This document shows positions 7,929-14,441 of a stretch of 14,907 bases of DNA, piece after piece (positions within the stretch are counted from its first letter, which is position 1; each line of letters opens with the position of its first letter). Both the position numbers and the translations under genes were made by a program. Source of the DNA: Actinomycetota bacterium (GTDB lineage Bacteria; Actinomycetota; Acidimicrobiia; Acidimicrobiales; JAMCPL01); the NCBI GenBank assembly GCA_023379725.1, contig JAMCPC010000066.1, positions 2,748-17,654 on the forward strand, in the 5' to 3' direction. The notes under the pieces are model-generated. The model made no database searches, was not told the origin of the DNA, and worked only from the letters and a program-made list of their open reading frames with translations.

Positions 7929-8835
7929 CTGAATGCGCTCTCGGATGTGAATTGGAGTACGTCGACAACAGTCTCTCTGTACTCACATGAGTATATATTT
8001 GCGTGGTCACCAACCGCTCATGACCAAGTAGCTCCTGAACGACCCTCAGATCGGCGCCACCATCAAGGAGATGTGTTGCGAAGCTGTGGCGCAACTGGTG
8101 AGGATGGACATTGATAGGCAGGCGACTATCGACGATTCTCCTTACCTCCCTAGGGTCTATCCTTTTCCCCCTCATACCAAGAAATACTGCATCAGTATGG
8201 CTGGATGCATTCTCCATAACAAGGTTGCTCCGGCCGCTCGACAGCCACTCGCCTACTCTCTCCACGCATAGAGCATACATGGGAACATTCCTCTCCTTGC
8301 TGCCCTTACCGGTAACAGTCAATACAGCATCCTTCAGGTGTACATCGTGTATATCCAACGCGCACAACTCGCCAACACGTATACCACACCCATACAATAC
8401 CTCTACGATAGCCCTATCTCGCAGCTCTCGTACCTTGGTAGGGATACCGGTATTGACATCGCTGCTGACGACGCTATTGCCATCTATCAGCAAACTCACT
8501 TGGTCCTCGGTAAGCACACCAGGTAGCTTACGCTTCTGTCCCAGCGATTTCAACTGTCTGGTCGGATCAGCGACGATCTTCCCTGCAGTTTCAAGCCAGG
8601 AAAAGTAATTCTTCAAAGATGACAACTTCCGCGAGATAGAAGAGGGCATGTATCCCCTGGTGCCTAAGTATGCCAGATATCTCCTTATCAAGATACGATC
8701 CACCGCCTCAGGTCCATGATGGAAAGAACGCTCACACCACTCGGCGAAGCTCTCGACATCTTCGACATAGGCAGCCATGGTGGCAGGCGAATATCTCTCC
8801 AACGTTATACGGTAATCATCAATAAACCACCCCAT
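7918..8835 (-). CDS. xerC: XerC/XerD-type tyrosine recombinase
   Basis: This 305-residue site-specific recombinase most likely resolves chromosome dimers at dif. The N-terminal SAM-like core-binding domain spans about residues 1-90 and the catalytic domain about 108-290. All active-site residues are present: Arg153 (GIRVGEL), Lys177 (TGKGSK), His246 and Arg249 (HQLRH), His272 (LLGHE) and the nucleophile Tyr281 (IYTHV). The ATG at 8835 lacks a Shine-Dalgarno, but TAGACT lies exactly six bases upstream, which could mean a leaderless transcript. The neighbouring sigma factor and rpsB match the conserved actinobacterial xerC-whiG-rpsB order, arguing for the housekeeping enzyme rather than a phage integrase. 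The dprA gene usually found upstream is absent. Confidence 0.9.
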   Translation of the reverse strand: MGWFIDDYRITLERYSPATMAAYVEDVESFAEWCERSFHHGPEAVDRILIRRYLAYLGTRGYMPSSISRKLSSLKNYFSWLETAGKIVADPTRQLKSLGQKRKLPGVLTEDQVSLLIDGNSVVSSDVNTGIPTKVRELRDRAIVEVLYGCGIRVGELCALDIHDVHLKDAVLTVTGKGSKERNVPMYALCVERVGEWLSSGRSNLVMENASSHTDAVFLGMRGKRIDPREVRRIVDSRLPINVHPHQLRHSFATHLLDGGADLRVVQELLGHERLVTTQIYTHVSTERLLSTYSNSHPRAHSDGR

Positions 8836-9117
8836 GTTACTAGTCTAGCCGTTGCTGGCCTCAAACTGTTGCACCTGACCAAACACGCTCCGCAAGCCCC
8901 TGGGATCCAGGTGTCTGGTGTCAAACAGTCAAAAGCTCGAAAAAAGCGTCTGCACCTGCCATGATGGTGCAGGTAAAGGGCTCGCGCGTTACTGATTATG
9001 TGCGCAACCAAACGAAAAACGCCAGACACCTAGGCACAGAGAGAATGTTAGATACTGGCATGACCGGCACCTACGGAGCGACAAGTACCACATTAAATGT
9101 TAACCTGGTAATATACC
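8836..9117. other. Divergent intergenic region between xerC and the mtrA-like gene
   Basis: This 282-base region holds no convincing gene. It contains nested hairpin-forming sequence at 8940-8974 and a pair of 10-base inverted arms (8909-8918, 9022-9031). Next to the response regulator start is a short AT-rich block with GTTAAC and TAATAT (9099-9114). Control sites for both flanking genes must lie here, but I could not identify a full -35/-10 pair for either. Confidence 0.6.
8940..8974 (-). terminator. Terminator/attenuator-like hairpin upstream of xerC
   Basis: Reading the minus strand, CTGCACC and GGTGCAG form a 7-bp stem with a 9-base loop (8972-8950), followed four bases later by six Ts (8945-8940). 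An alternative 6-bp stem ACCTGC/GCAGGT overlaps it, so the two folds exclude each other. It points toward xerC and has no gene behind it, so it would act in the xerC leader or block stray transcription. Function is inferred. Confidence 0.35.
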
Positions 9118-9795
9118 GTGAAACATACTTTGATGATAGTTGAAGACGACGAACGCATCAGCGCCTCACTCAAGATAGCGCTGGAGGAGGAGGGCTATAG
9201 CGTCAGCGAATTGTCCACCGGAGAGGACGCCCTCGATAGCTTCCGAGCCTCCCCCGTAGATGTAGTGCTAATGGATGTCATGCTGCCCGGCATGGACGGA
9301 TTGGAGTGTTGCCGCCAGATAAGAAAAATCAGCAATGTCCCTATTATAATGGTAACCGCTCGCACAGACACCCATGACGTAGTAGCTGGCCTGGAAGCCG
9401 GTGCAGATGATTACGTAACCAAGCCGTTTGTCTTAAAAGAGCTGACCGCACGGATCAGGGCATCGCTGAGGCGCTCACAGTTGAAGGATGACACCACCAG
9501 GGTAACCATAGGAAACGTCACTGTCCATACCGATGAAGGTATAGTTACGAGAGATGGAAACGATCTTCACTTTACCAAGACCGAATTCCGATTGATCTGC
9601 GAACTGATAGACAATCTGGGGAGGCTGCTTTCAAGAGAACAACTGCTTGAACGCGTGTGGGGATACGACTATTTTGCAGACGGTAGGCTGGTAGATGTGC
9701 ATATTAGAAGGATACGCCTGAAGATAGAGGATGATCCAGCCAATCCGAAGCATCTGGTGACTGTAAGAGGACTGGGGTACAAACTGGTGGAATGA
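9118..9795 (+). CDS. mtrA: OmpR/PhoB-family response regulator, MtrA-like
   Basis: This is a two-component transcription factor. Residues about 1-120 form the receiver domain with acidic pair Asp10/Asp11, phosphoacceptor Asp53 (LMDVMLPGMDG), Thr80 and Lys102 (TKP). Residues about 130-225 form the winged-helix DNA-binding domain, ending TVRGLGYKLVE. I take the GTG at 9118, since starting at the ATG at 9133 would remove most of the first receiver beta strand. No Shine-Dalgarno precedes it, so leaderless initiation is possible. The next gene overlaps it by four bases (ATGA) and encodes its likely kinase. The MtrA assignment rests on the downstream MtrB-like kinase and LpqB-like domain, the conserved actinobacterial trio; other OmpR-class regulators remain possible. 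Confidence 0.85.
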   Translation: MKHTLMIVEDDERISASLKIALEEEGYSVSELSTGEDALDSFRASPVDVVLMDVMLPGMDGLECCRQIRKISNVPIIMVTARTDTHDVVAGLEAGADDYVTKPFVLKELTARIRASLRRSQLKDDTTRVTIGNVTVHTDEGIVTRDGNDLHFTKTEFRLICELIDNLGRLLSREQLLERVWGYDYFADGRLVDVHIRRIRLKIEDDPANPKHLVTVRGLGYKLVE

Positions 9796-12098
9796 TCCGC
9801 AGGCAGCGCCTACAGCGCAATAACCATACTCCAAAACGCATGAAGCTGAGGACCCGACTGACGGTTATATTTGGTCTTGGTGCGCTATTACTCTCTATTT
9901 TCCTGGCAAGTATGACATACTTCACAGCACGCCATTATATAATATCTCAACGTGCTACTTCCGATATACACCAGACCTTTGCAAACGCCTCTCTGGTTCT
10001 CACCTCCCTCAGGTCATCGGATGCAAAGGCATCAGCCATCATTGATACGATAGGAACCGCACCTGGAGCAAGGTCTATACTGACGATACACCATCACTGG
10101 TATGCGACATCAATATCCGTAGGCGAGGATTCGCTGCCTCAAGACTTCAAGCATATGGTGGTCACCGGAAAGCCGGCAGATCAGATATTCATGGTATCCG
10201 GTACACCAGAATTCGGTGTAGGGATACCACTTCCAAGCGTAAAGGCATCCTACTTCGAGATATTCTCCCTATCGGATCTAAACAGTGTATTCAAGGTACT
10301 CTTACTCGTACTGGCGGTGACCACATTACTGACCGCACTGGCAGGTGCGGCAACCGGAAGATGGGTAGCCAGCCGCGTGCTGCGTTCTCTTGTCACTACG
10401 TCAGAAGCCGCGGTCGGCATTGCCGGTGGCAATCTGGACACTCGTCTCGAGACCACAGGAGACTCCGACCTGGATCCCCTCTTTGAATCCTTCAATCAAA
10501 TGGCAGATTCGCTGTCACGGCGTATAGAGCGTGAAGCCAGGTTTACCTCGGACGTCAGCCATGAACTCCGCTCCCCTCTTACTACCCTGGCCACTACCGC
10601 AGAGATACTCAAAAACCATGCCGATAATATGCCGGAAAGATCCAGACAGGCACTGGATATGCTAATCGCAGAGGTAGACCGTTTCCAGCAAATGGTGAAG
10701 GAGCTCCTGGAGATAAGCGCCATGGATGCAGGGGCAGCAGTACCAAATATCGAGTCCACCAACGCAGCTACCCTTATGCGCCATCTATCCAATACCTTCG
10801 TACCTCCCGGTATCGCCGTCAATATCGCACCGGAGCTGGAGAACCTGGAGATATTCGTAGACAGGCACAGGATAGAGAGGGTATTTGCCAACTTGGTAGA
10901 TAATGCCAACCAGCATTCCGACGGATTATATAAGATATCGGCAACCAGAAATGGGGACTATATCCGCATATCTGTAACAGACAAGGGTCCCAGCATCCCC
11001 GCCGACCAGCATCAGGCAATCTTTGAACGATTTTATCGCGGAAAGGCTGCAGGTAGACGTGGAAAGAGCACTGGAACAGGGCTGGGACTGGCGCTGGTGC
11101 TTGAACATGTGAAGCTGCACCAGGGAACGGTATCGGTGGAAGCCACTGACAATGGGGGAAATACGTTTATCGTAGAGATACCCGTACGGCCGAGTAGTGC
11201 TTATGATGAAAACAACTACTTCGATGGCAGTAGCAGTGTGGGTGGAGGACTTGCTGGAACGAGTGGCAGTGGTGTGGGTGGTGGTGCAGATGGCATAGGC
11301 GACAGTGTGGGTGGTGGTAGCGACAGTGCTGTGGGAGGAGTAAATGGCAGTGGTAGTAGAGCAACCTCAGGTAGTAGAGCAACCTCAAAGACAAAGAAGA
11401 ATACCGCAGGCAGCAAGAAAATGGGCAACAAGAGAACAGTGCTCAAAATAGCTGCGATTGGCCTCTCTGCCCTACTTCTTGGGTCATGCGCTGTTATCAC
11501 ACAGAACAAGCCGACGGCCCTATCCAGAAGGTCGATCCCATTCGGTCTGATGGACAAGACTCCAAACAGCTTTCCCATTCCCCAGAAGCGTGCCCCAGTA
11601 GAGGTGCCGGCTACTATATTCCTTGTCGCCCCTGACGGTCGGTTGTGGCCCGCAAGCCGTGATATAGCATTCCCCTCATCTATAGATTCGCTACTGACTG
11701 CACTGGTGGACGGGCCGACCAAGCCAGAGGCACTGTATGGCCTATCTACCGCTATACCCGCACAAGCAGGTAGCCTATCTGCCAAGATAACGGGGTCTAC
11801 TGCTGTAGTCAATCTTGCTCCTACGTTTGGCACGCTGTCCGGTCCTGCTCAGATAGAGGCGACCGCTCAAATAGTCTTTACAGTCACGACACTACCAGGT
11901 GTCACCGATGTCACCTTCCGTATGAACGGTGCGGTAATAGACGTTCCCAATGCGCTGGGTGCATTACTCCCGGGTCCGGTGAACAGGAGCGACTATACAC
12001 CACTCGCTCCACTGCCGCCTCCAGCACCTACAACTGCACATACTCCTGTTGCTGCACGTTCCTCTGCTACTACACACAGTACATCCAGTTCAAAGTAA
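9792..12098 (+). CDS. MtrB-like sensor histidine kinase fused to LpqB-like GerMN lipoprotein
   Basis: The 768-residue protein joins two partners usually encoded separately. Kinase part: membrane segment about 22-45, external sensor about 46-163, second membrane segment about 165-187, HAMP about 188-240, HisKA with His257 (DVSHELRSP), and an ATPase domain with the N-box at 367-373, D397-x-G399, FERFYRG and GTGLGLAL. The second Gly of the usual DxGxG is Ser401. A Gly/Ser/Ala linker (about 479-535) and a Lys-rich patch (533-548) follow. Next comes a hydrophobic stretch ending LLLGSC (lipobox, Cys566), then a GerMN domain (about 605-720) and a Pro/Thr/Ser tail. The charges predict a cytoplasmic linker and an external GerMN domain. 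Met544 (base 11421) starts what looks exactly like a lipoprotein signal peptide, so internal initiation or cleavage might also release a separate LpqB-like lipoprotein. The ATG at 9840 is an alternative start. Confidence 0.85.
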   Translation: MIRRQRLQRNNHTPKRMKLRTRLTVIFGLGALLLSIFLASMTYFTARHYIISQRATSDIHQTFANASLVLTSLRSSDAKASAIIDTIGTAPGARSILTIHHHWYATSISVGEDSLPQDFKHMVVTGKPADQIFMVSGTPEFGVGIPLPSVKASYFEIFSLSDLNSVFKVLLLVLAVTTLLTALAGAATGRWVASRVLRSLVTTSEAAVGIAGGNLDTRLETTGDSDLDPLFESFNQMADSLSRRIEREARFTSDVSHELRSPLTTLATTAEILKNHADNMPERSRQALDMLIAEVDRFQQMVKELLEISAMDAGAAVPNIESTNAATLMRHLSNTFVPPGIAVNIAPELENLEIFVDRHRIERVFANLVDNANQHSDGLYKISATRNGDYIRISVTDKGPSIPADQHQAIFERFYRGKAAGRRGKSTGTGLGLALVLEHVKLHQGTVSVEATDNGGNTFIVEIPVRPSSAYDENNYFDGSSSVGGGLAGTSGSGVGGGADGIGDSVGGGSDSAVGGVNGSGSRATSGSRATSKTKKNTAGSKKMGNKRTVLKIAAIGLSALLLGSCAVITQNKPTALSRRSIPFGLMDKTPNSFPIPQKRAPVEVPATIFLVAPDGRLWPASRDIAFPSSIDSLLTALVDGPTKPEALYGLSTAIPAQAGSLSAKITGSTAVVNLAPTFGTLSGPAQIEATAQIVFTVTTLPGVTDVTFRMNGAVIDVPNALGALLPGPVNRSDYTPLAPLPPPAPTTAHTPVAARSSATTHSTSSSK

Positions 12099-12099
12099 A

Positions 12100-12210
12100 C
12101 CTTTTCATTTTTACGACCGGTTTATTGGGGTTGTAAGTTTTTCTCCCACGTATAAGCATTAGGTCCGCTCGCCCCTTTTCATTTTTCCGACCGTTTATTG
12201 GGGTTGTAAG
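12100..12210. repeat. Pair of 37-38 bp direct repeats separated by 36 bp
   Basis: Copy one (12100-12137) and copy two (12174-12210) differ by one substitution and one single-base gap. Copy one begins two bases after the kinase stop; copy two ends one base before the stop codon of the convergent coiled-coil gene. Copy two has a mismatch in the hairpin stem and no following T-run, so only the first looks like a working terminator. The dimensions resemble a CRISPR repeat-spacer-repeat, but only two imperfect copies exist and no cas gene is present. Confidence 0.85.
12111..12142 (+). terminator. Rho-independent terminator after the kinase-lipoprotein gene
   Basis: TTACGACC (12111-12118) pairs with GGTTGTAA (12129-12136), an 8-bp stem with one G-U pair and a 10-base loop. 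It is followed by G and TTTTTC. It lies 12 bases after the kinase stop codon, at the right place and in the right direction. It forms the core of the first copy of a duplicated element. Confidence 0.6.
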
Positions 12211-12211
12211 G

Positions 12212-12616
12212 CTATTGGGCGTTCACGCCAGTCTCGGCACGCCCTATGACCTTACCAACCTCTAGCGTGATATTCTGGATTTCGCTGTGAAGCGAATTGG
12301 CTACACTGTCTATCCTGTCATTGACCCTGTCGACCTTAGCATCTACCCTATCGACCTTAGCATCGACTTTCTTGATCTCATCCCTGACTTCCTGGATTTC
12401 GTTGTGAAGCGAATTGGCTACACTGTCTATCCTGTCATTGACCCTGTCGACCTTAGCATCTAATCTATCAATGTCAGTCTTTAGCTCTTTCTTTAGTCCA
12501 TCAATTTTAGAATCAATGGATATTACCGCACGCCATCCTGCAATCATAAGCATGACTACAGCCACGAAGAGTTCTATTGTCTGGTACACGATACCCACGC
12601 TCCTATTATAACGCAT
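12212..12616 (-). CDS. Small membrane-anchored coiled-coil protein of unknown function
   Basis: I do not recognise a named family. The protein is up to 134 residues: a short N-terminus, one hydrophobic segment (about residues 10-28), then almost entirely heptad-like helix rich in Asp, Lys, Arg and Val (repeats such as DAKVDRVNDRIDSVANSLH). This predicts a long coiled coil anchored to the membrane. Two 39-residue blocks are nearly identical, from a 117-base duplication. The outer ATG (12616) has no Shine-Dalgarno. A good promoter overlaps the first codons, which would favour the GTG at 12598 (leaderless) or the GTG at 12589 (AGGAG 10 bases upstream). It converges on the kinase gene and stands alone. 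Regular hydrophobic spacing, clean frame and its own promoter argue that it is real. Confidence 0.65.
   Translation of the reverse strand: MRYNRSVGIVYQTIELFVAVVMLMIAGWRAVISIDSKIDGLKKELKTDIDRLDAKVDRVNDRIDSVANSLHNEIQEVRDEIKKVDAKVDRVDAKVDRVNDRIDSVANSLHSEIQNITLEVGKVIGRAETGVNAQ
12275..12462. repeat. Internal 117-base-offset duplication in the coiled-coil gene
   Basis: Bases 12275-12345 and 12392-12462 match over 71 bases with one mismatch. The 117-base offset is 39 codons, so the frame is kept. Near identity at the DNA level implies recent duplication or ongoing homogenisation. Confidence 0.85.
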
Positions 12617-12632
12617 TTATGGTATTTGTTAA
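12605..12632 (-). promoter_or_regulatory. Predicted promoter of the coiled-coil gene
   Basis: On the minus strand, TTAACA (12632-12627) and a perfect TATAAT (12610-12605) are separated by 16 bases. The -10 box ends six bases before an in-frame GTG at 12598, the geometry of leaderless transcripts common in actinobacteria. Confidence 0.5.
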
Positions 12633-13014
12633 TTTTCATCTCATCTATTTCCATTACATCTATTATCCTCCCAGCACATTGCTGTAGTCCTTGCTGGTTA
12701 CCTTGCTGCGAGGACAGATGAGAGGAAAAATCTTGCCAAGCGAAGGCAGGGGGATGGCGAACGAGGGGGGCGAGAGGGAGGACAGACGTGTGTGTGTGGG
12801 CGGGCAGAAGGGAGAGGGGGATAGAAGGGGGGAGCGAGGGCAGGGGGGGGTGAGAGGATTGGGGGGCAGGGGGCGAGAGAACGAGAGGGCAGGAGGATGG
12901 CGAACGGCTAGTTGTCGTGAAAACTTTAAGCAGCTGGTTGGAAGGACGTTATTGCGGCATCTGATGGTGGCGGACAGTCATGATAGGCAGATGCGGGAGG
13001 TGGAAGATGCGCTC
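12617..13014. other. Non-coding gap with strongly G-rich tract
   Basis: Between the coiled-coil gene and rsfS, about 12745-12900 is extremely purine- and G-rich on the plus strand, with runs of 4-8 Gs separated by short A/C/T interruptions and a GTGTGTGTG stretch. Several G-quadruplexes could form. A plus-strand frame runs through it (12691-13026, or from ATG 12718), but its composition simply follows the G-rich DNA and it overlaps the end of rsfS, so I do not call a gene. The last ~100 bases look like ordinary sequence without a recognisable product. Confidence 0.6.
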
Positions 13015-13404
13015 TTAGGCCATTAGTCTGGGTGCATCACCCCATAACCCCTCCAGATCATAAAATTGCCTCGCCTCTCCATTGAAAATATGCACAATCA
13101 TATCGCCATAGTCCATAAGTACCCATGTACAGTCATCCAAACCCTCAGTTCTTATGGGATGTAGATTGCCATAGACCATTAGACTGCGCTCCACCTCGTC
13201 GACTATCGCCTTCACCTGCCTAGCATTACGGGCACCTACTACAATAAAGATGTCAGTGAATGCCGATACCTCTCTCATGTCCATTACCACGACCTCTTCG
13301 TCCGTCTTGGAAGCTGCAGCTCTGGCTGCCACCACTGCTACATCTGGTGTCGGACACTTCCCTGTATGTACCGATGTCGGAGATTCTGATATGTATTCAC
13401 TCAC
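13015..13404 (-). CDS. rsfS: Ribosomal silencing factor RsfS
   Basis: RsfS binds ribosomal protein uL14 and blocks subunit joining in starvation or stationary phase. The 129-residue protein has a short variable N-terminus and then the family core (about residues 25-125). It contains VVVMDMREVSAFTDIFIV, the ARQVKAIVDEVE helix, and the C-terminal WVLMDYGDMIVHIFNGEARQ followed by FYDLEGLWGDAP. The GTG start at 13404 overlaps the nadD stop region by 8 bases (GTGAGTGA), with GAAGGG about nine bases upstream. The nadD-rsfS pair is widely conserved. No terminator was seen downstream. Confidence 0.96.
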   Translation of the reverse strand: MSEYISESPTSVHTGKCPTPDVAVVAARAAASKTDEEVVVMDMREVSAFTDIFIVVGARNARQVKAIVDEVERSLMVYGNLHPIRTEGLDDCTWVLMDYGDMIVHIFNGEARQFYDLEGLWGDAPRLMA

Positions 13405-14014
13405 GATATAATCCCTTCTCTTTTATGTATGCCTCTACGCTTCCAGGTACCATTCCAGTGATAGATTCCCCAGATGCTATGCGTCTTCTGACCTCACTAC
13501 TCGATATATCCTCGAATGGAATAGACACTGCCACGACATCAAAGCCCAAATCTATACAGGATGAGATAGCAGGTGCAGGGGAGATCTCCCCCAGCTTCCT
13601 GGTTACAACAGCAAGTCTACAGAGCTTTGCGACCTCGTCCACTCGATGCCATGTATGCATATCCGCAGCAACATCAGAGCCTACCACCAATACGAGATCA
13701 TCCCCAGGATGCTGATTATGCAGGTCCAAAAGGGTATCTGCAGTATAGCTGAGTCCGGATCTGTCAATCTCCATCCGACTCGCCTCCACCCCGTGAAGGG
13801 AGGTAGCCCACTCAGGATCCTCAAGCGCCACTCTCACCATCGCAAACCTATCCTCTGCTCTGGTAATCTCGCTATGATCCACCTTCTGCCATGGCATACC
13901 TGCAACCACCATGTACAGCTTATCCAGAGCCAGTTGATTGACGACTTCTCTCGCAGCTACCATGTGGCCATTATGCACTGGGTCAAAGGTACCTCCAAAT
14001 ACCCCTATGATCAT
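13397..14014 (-). CDS. nadD: Nicotinate-nucleotide adenylyltransferase
   Basis: NadD adenylates nicotinate mononucleotide to deamido-NAD with ATP, in NAD synthesis. From the ATG at 14014 the protein is 205 residues, a normal size. It has the nucleotidyltransferase motif GGTFDPVHNGH at residues 7-17, SGLSYTADTL, GSDVAADMHTW, and the ATP-site ISSSEVRRRI near the C-terminus. The frame continues open upstream to an ATG at 14359 through a minisatellite. That would add 115 residues of Pro/Leu/Ser repeats before a standard N-terminus, so I reject it. A GGTAGG lies about six bases before the 14014 start. It overlaps rsfS by 8 bases. Confidence 0.96.
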   Translation of the reverse strand: MIIGVFGGTFDPVHNGHMVAAREVVNQLALDKLYMVVAGMPWQKVDHSEITRAEDRFAMVRVALEDPEWATSLHGVEASRMEIDRSGLSYTADTLLDLHNQHPGDDLVLVVGSDVAADMHTWHRVDEVAKLCRLAVVTRKLGEISPAPAISSCIDLGFDVVAVSIPFEDISSSEVRRRIASGESITGMVPGSVEAYIKEKGLYRE

Positions 14015-14392
14015 GCTACCTACCACCCAATCCCTCGGGAGAAGGAGCGGGAGCGGGGTGGAGATTAGCGGGAGCGGGAGAAGGAGCGGGAGCGGGGTGG
14101 AGATTAGCGGGAGCGGGAGCGGGGTGGAGATTAGCGGGAGCGGGAGCGGGGTGGAGATTAGCGGGAGCGGGAGCGGGAGCGGGGTGGAGATTAGAAGGCG
14201 AGGGAGAGGGGTGGAGATTAGCGGGAGCGGGAGCGGGGTGGAGATTAGCGGGAGCGGGAGCGGGAGCGGGGTGGAGATTAGAAGGCGAGGGAGAGGGGTG
14301 GAGACTGGATGTCGGCCTGCTATTACTGGAGGTTTGCTCAAATGGATCCTGAACAGCAATAAGTAGCCCGGAGTGGCATAAGTGATTATTCA
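14015..14392. other. Intergenic region upstream of nadD dominated by repeats
   Basis: This 378-base gap between the glycosidase and nadD holds a tandem minisatellite (about 14038-14305) and a copy of the glycosidase gene end (14336-14367). I see no gene, no clear promoter and no terminator. Long frames on both strands through the repeats are by-products of unit lengths divisible by three. Confidence 0.7.
14038..14305. repeat. Minisatellite, nine copies with 27-base core period
   Basis: The core GGGGTGGAGATTAG occurs nine times on the plus strand (the last with ACT for ATT), with G-runs beginning at 14055, 14094, 14121, 14148, 14181, 14208, 14235, 14268 and 14295. Spacings are 39, 27, 27, 33, 27, 27, 33 and 27, that is 27 plus multiples of six, because hexamers GGGAGC are added between cores. 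Two of the intervening segments have a variant AAGGCGAGGGAGA instead. Confidence 0.95.
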
Positions 14393-14441
14393 TTATAGCC
14401 TGAAATTCCGCTCAAATGGATCATGAACAGCAATCAGTAGC
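14336..14441. repeat. 32-base direct duplication of the glycosidase gene end
   Basis: Bases 14336-14367 and 14410-14441 are identical except at two positions, offset by 74 bases. The right copy encodes the LLIAVHDPFE segment near the glycosidase C-terminus. The left copy lies beyond the stop codon and, in another frame, would encode LLIAVQDPFE leading into the minisatellite. Confidence 0.9.

Noticed and set aside
11216..11833. Minus-strand frame of 205 codons antisense to the kinase-lipoprotein gene
   Set aside because: It mirrors the Gly/Ser linker as Pro-rich sequence and lies within a well-supported gene on the other strand.
12100..12210. CRISPR array
   Set aside because: Only two imperfect repeats and one interval, no cas genes, and a good terminator explanation for the first copy. 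Kept as a repeat rather than a CRISPR call.
12691..13026. Plus-strand frame of 111 codons (MLVTLL..., or from ATG 12718)
   Set aside because: Most of it is Gly/Arg/Glu dictated by the G-rich tract and its end overlaps rsfS. The last ~35 residues look more protein-like, but no family is recognised.
14015..14359. N-terminal extension of NadD through the minisatellite
   Set aside because: NadD begins normally right before the GGTFDP motif at 14014, with a plausible ribosome binding site. The extension is pure repeat and stays open only because the units are multiples of three.
13938..14393. Other frames through the minisatellite on both strands (SGSGVEI or NLHPAPAPA repeats)
   Set aside because: Open frames are an automatic result of stop-free units divisible by three; no start signals or family features support them.
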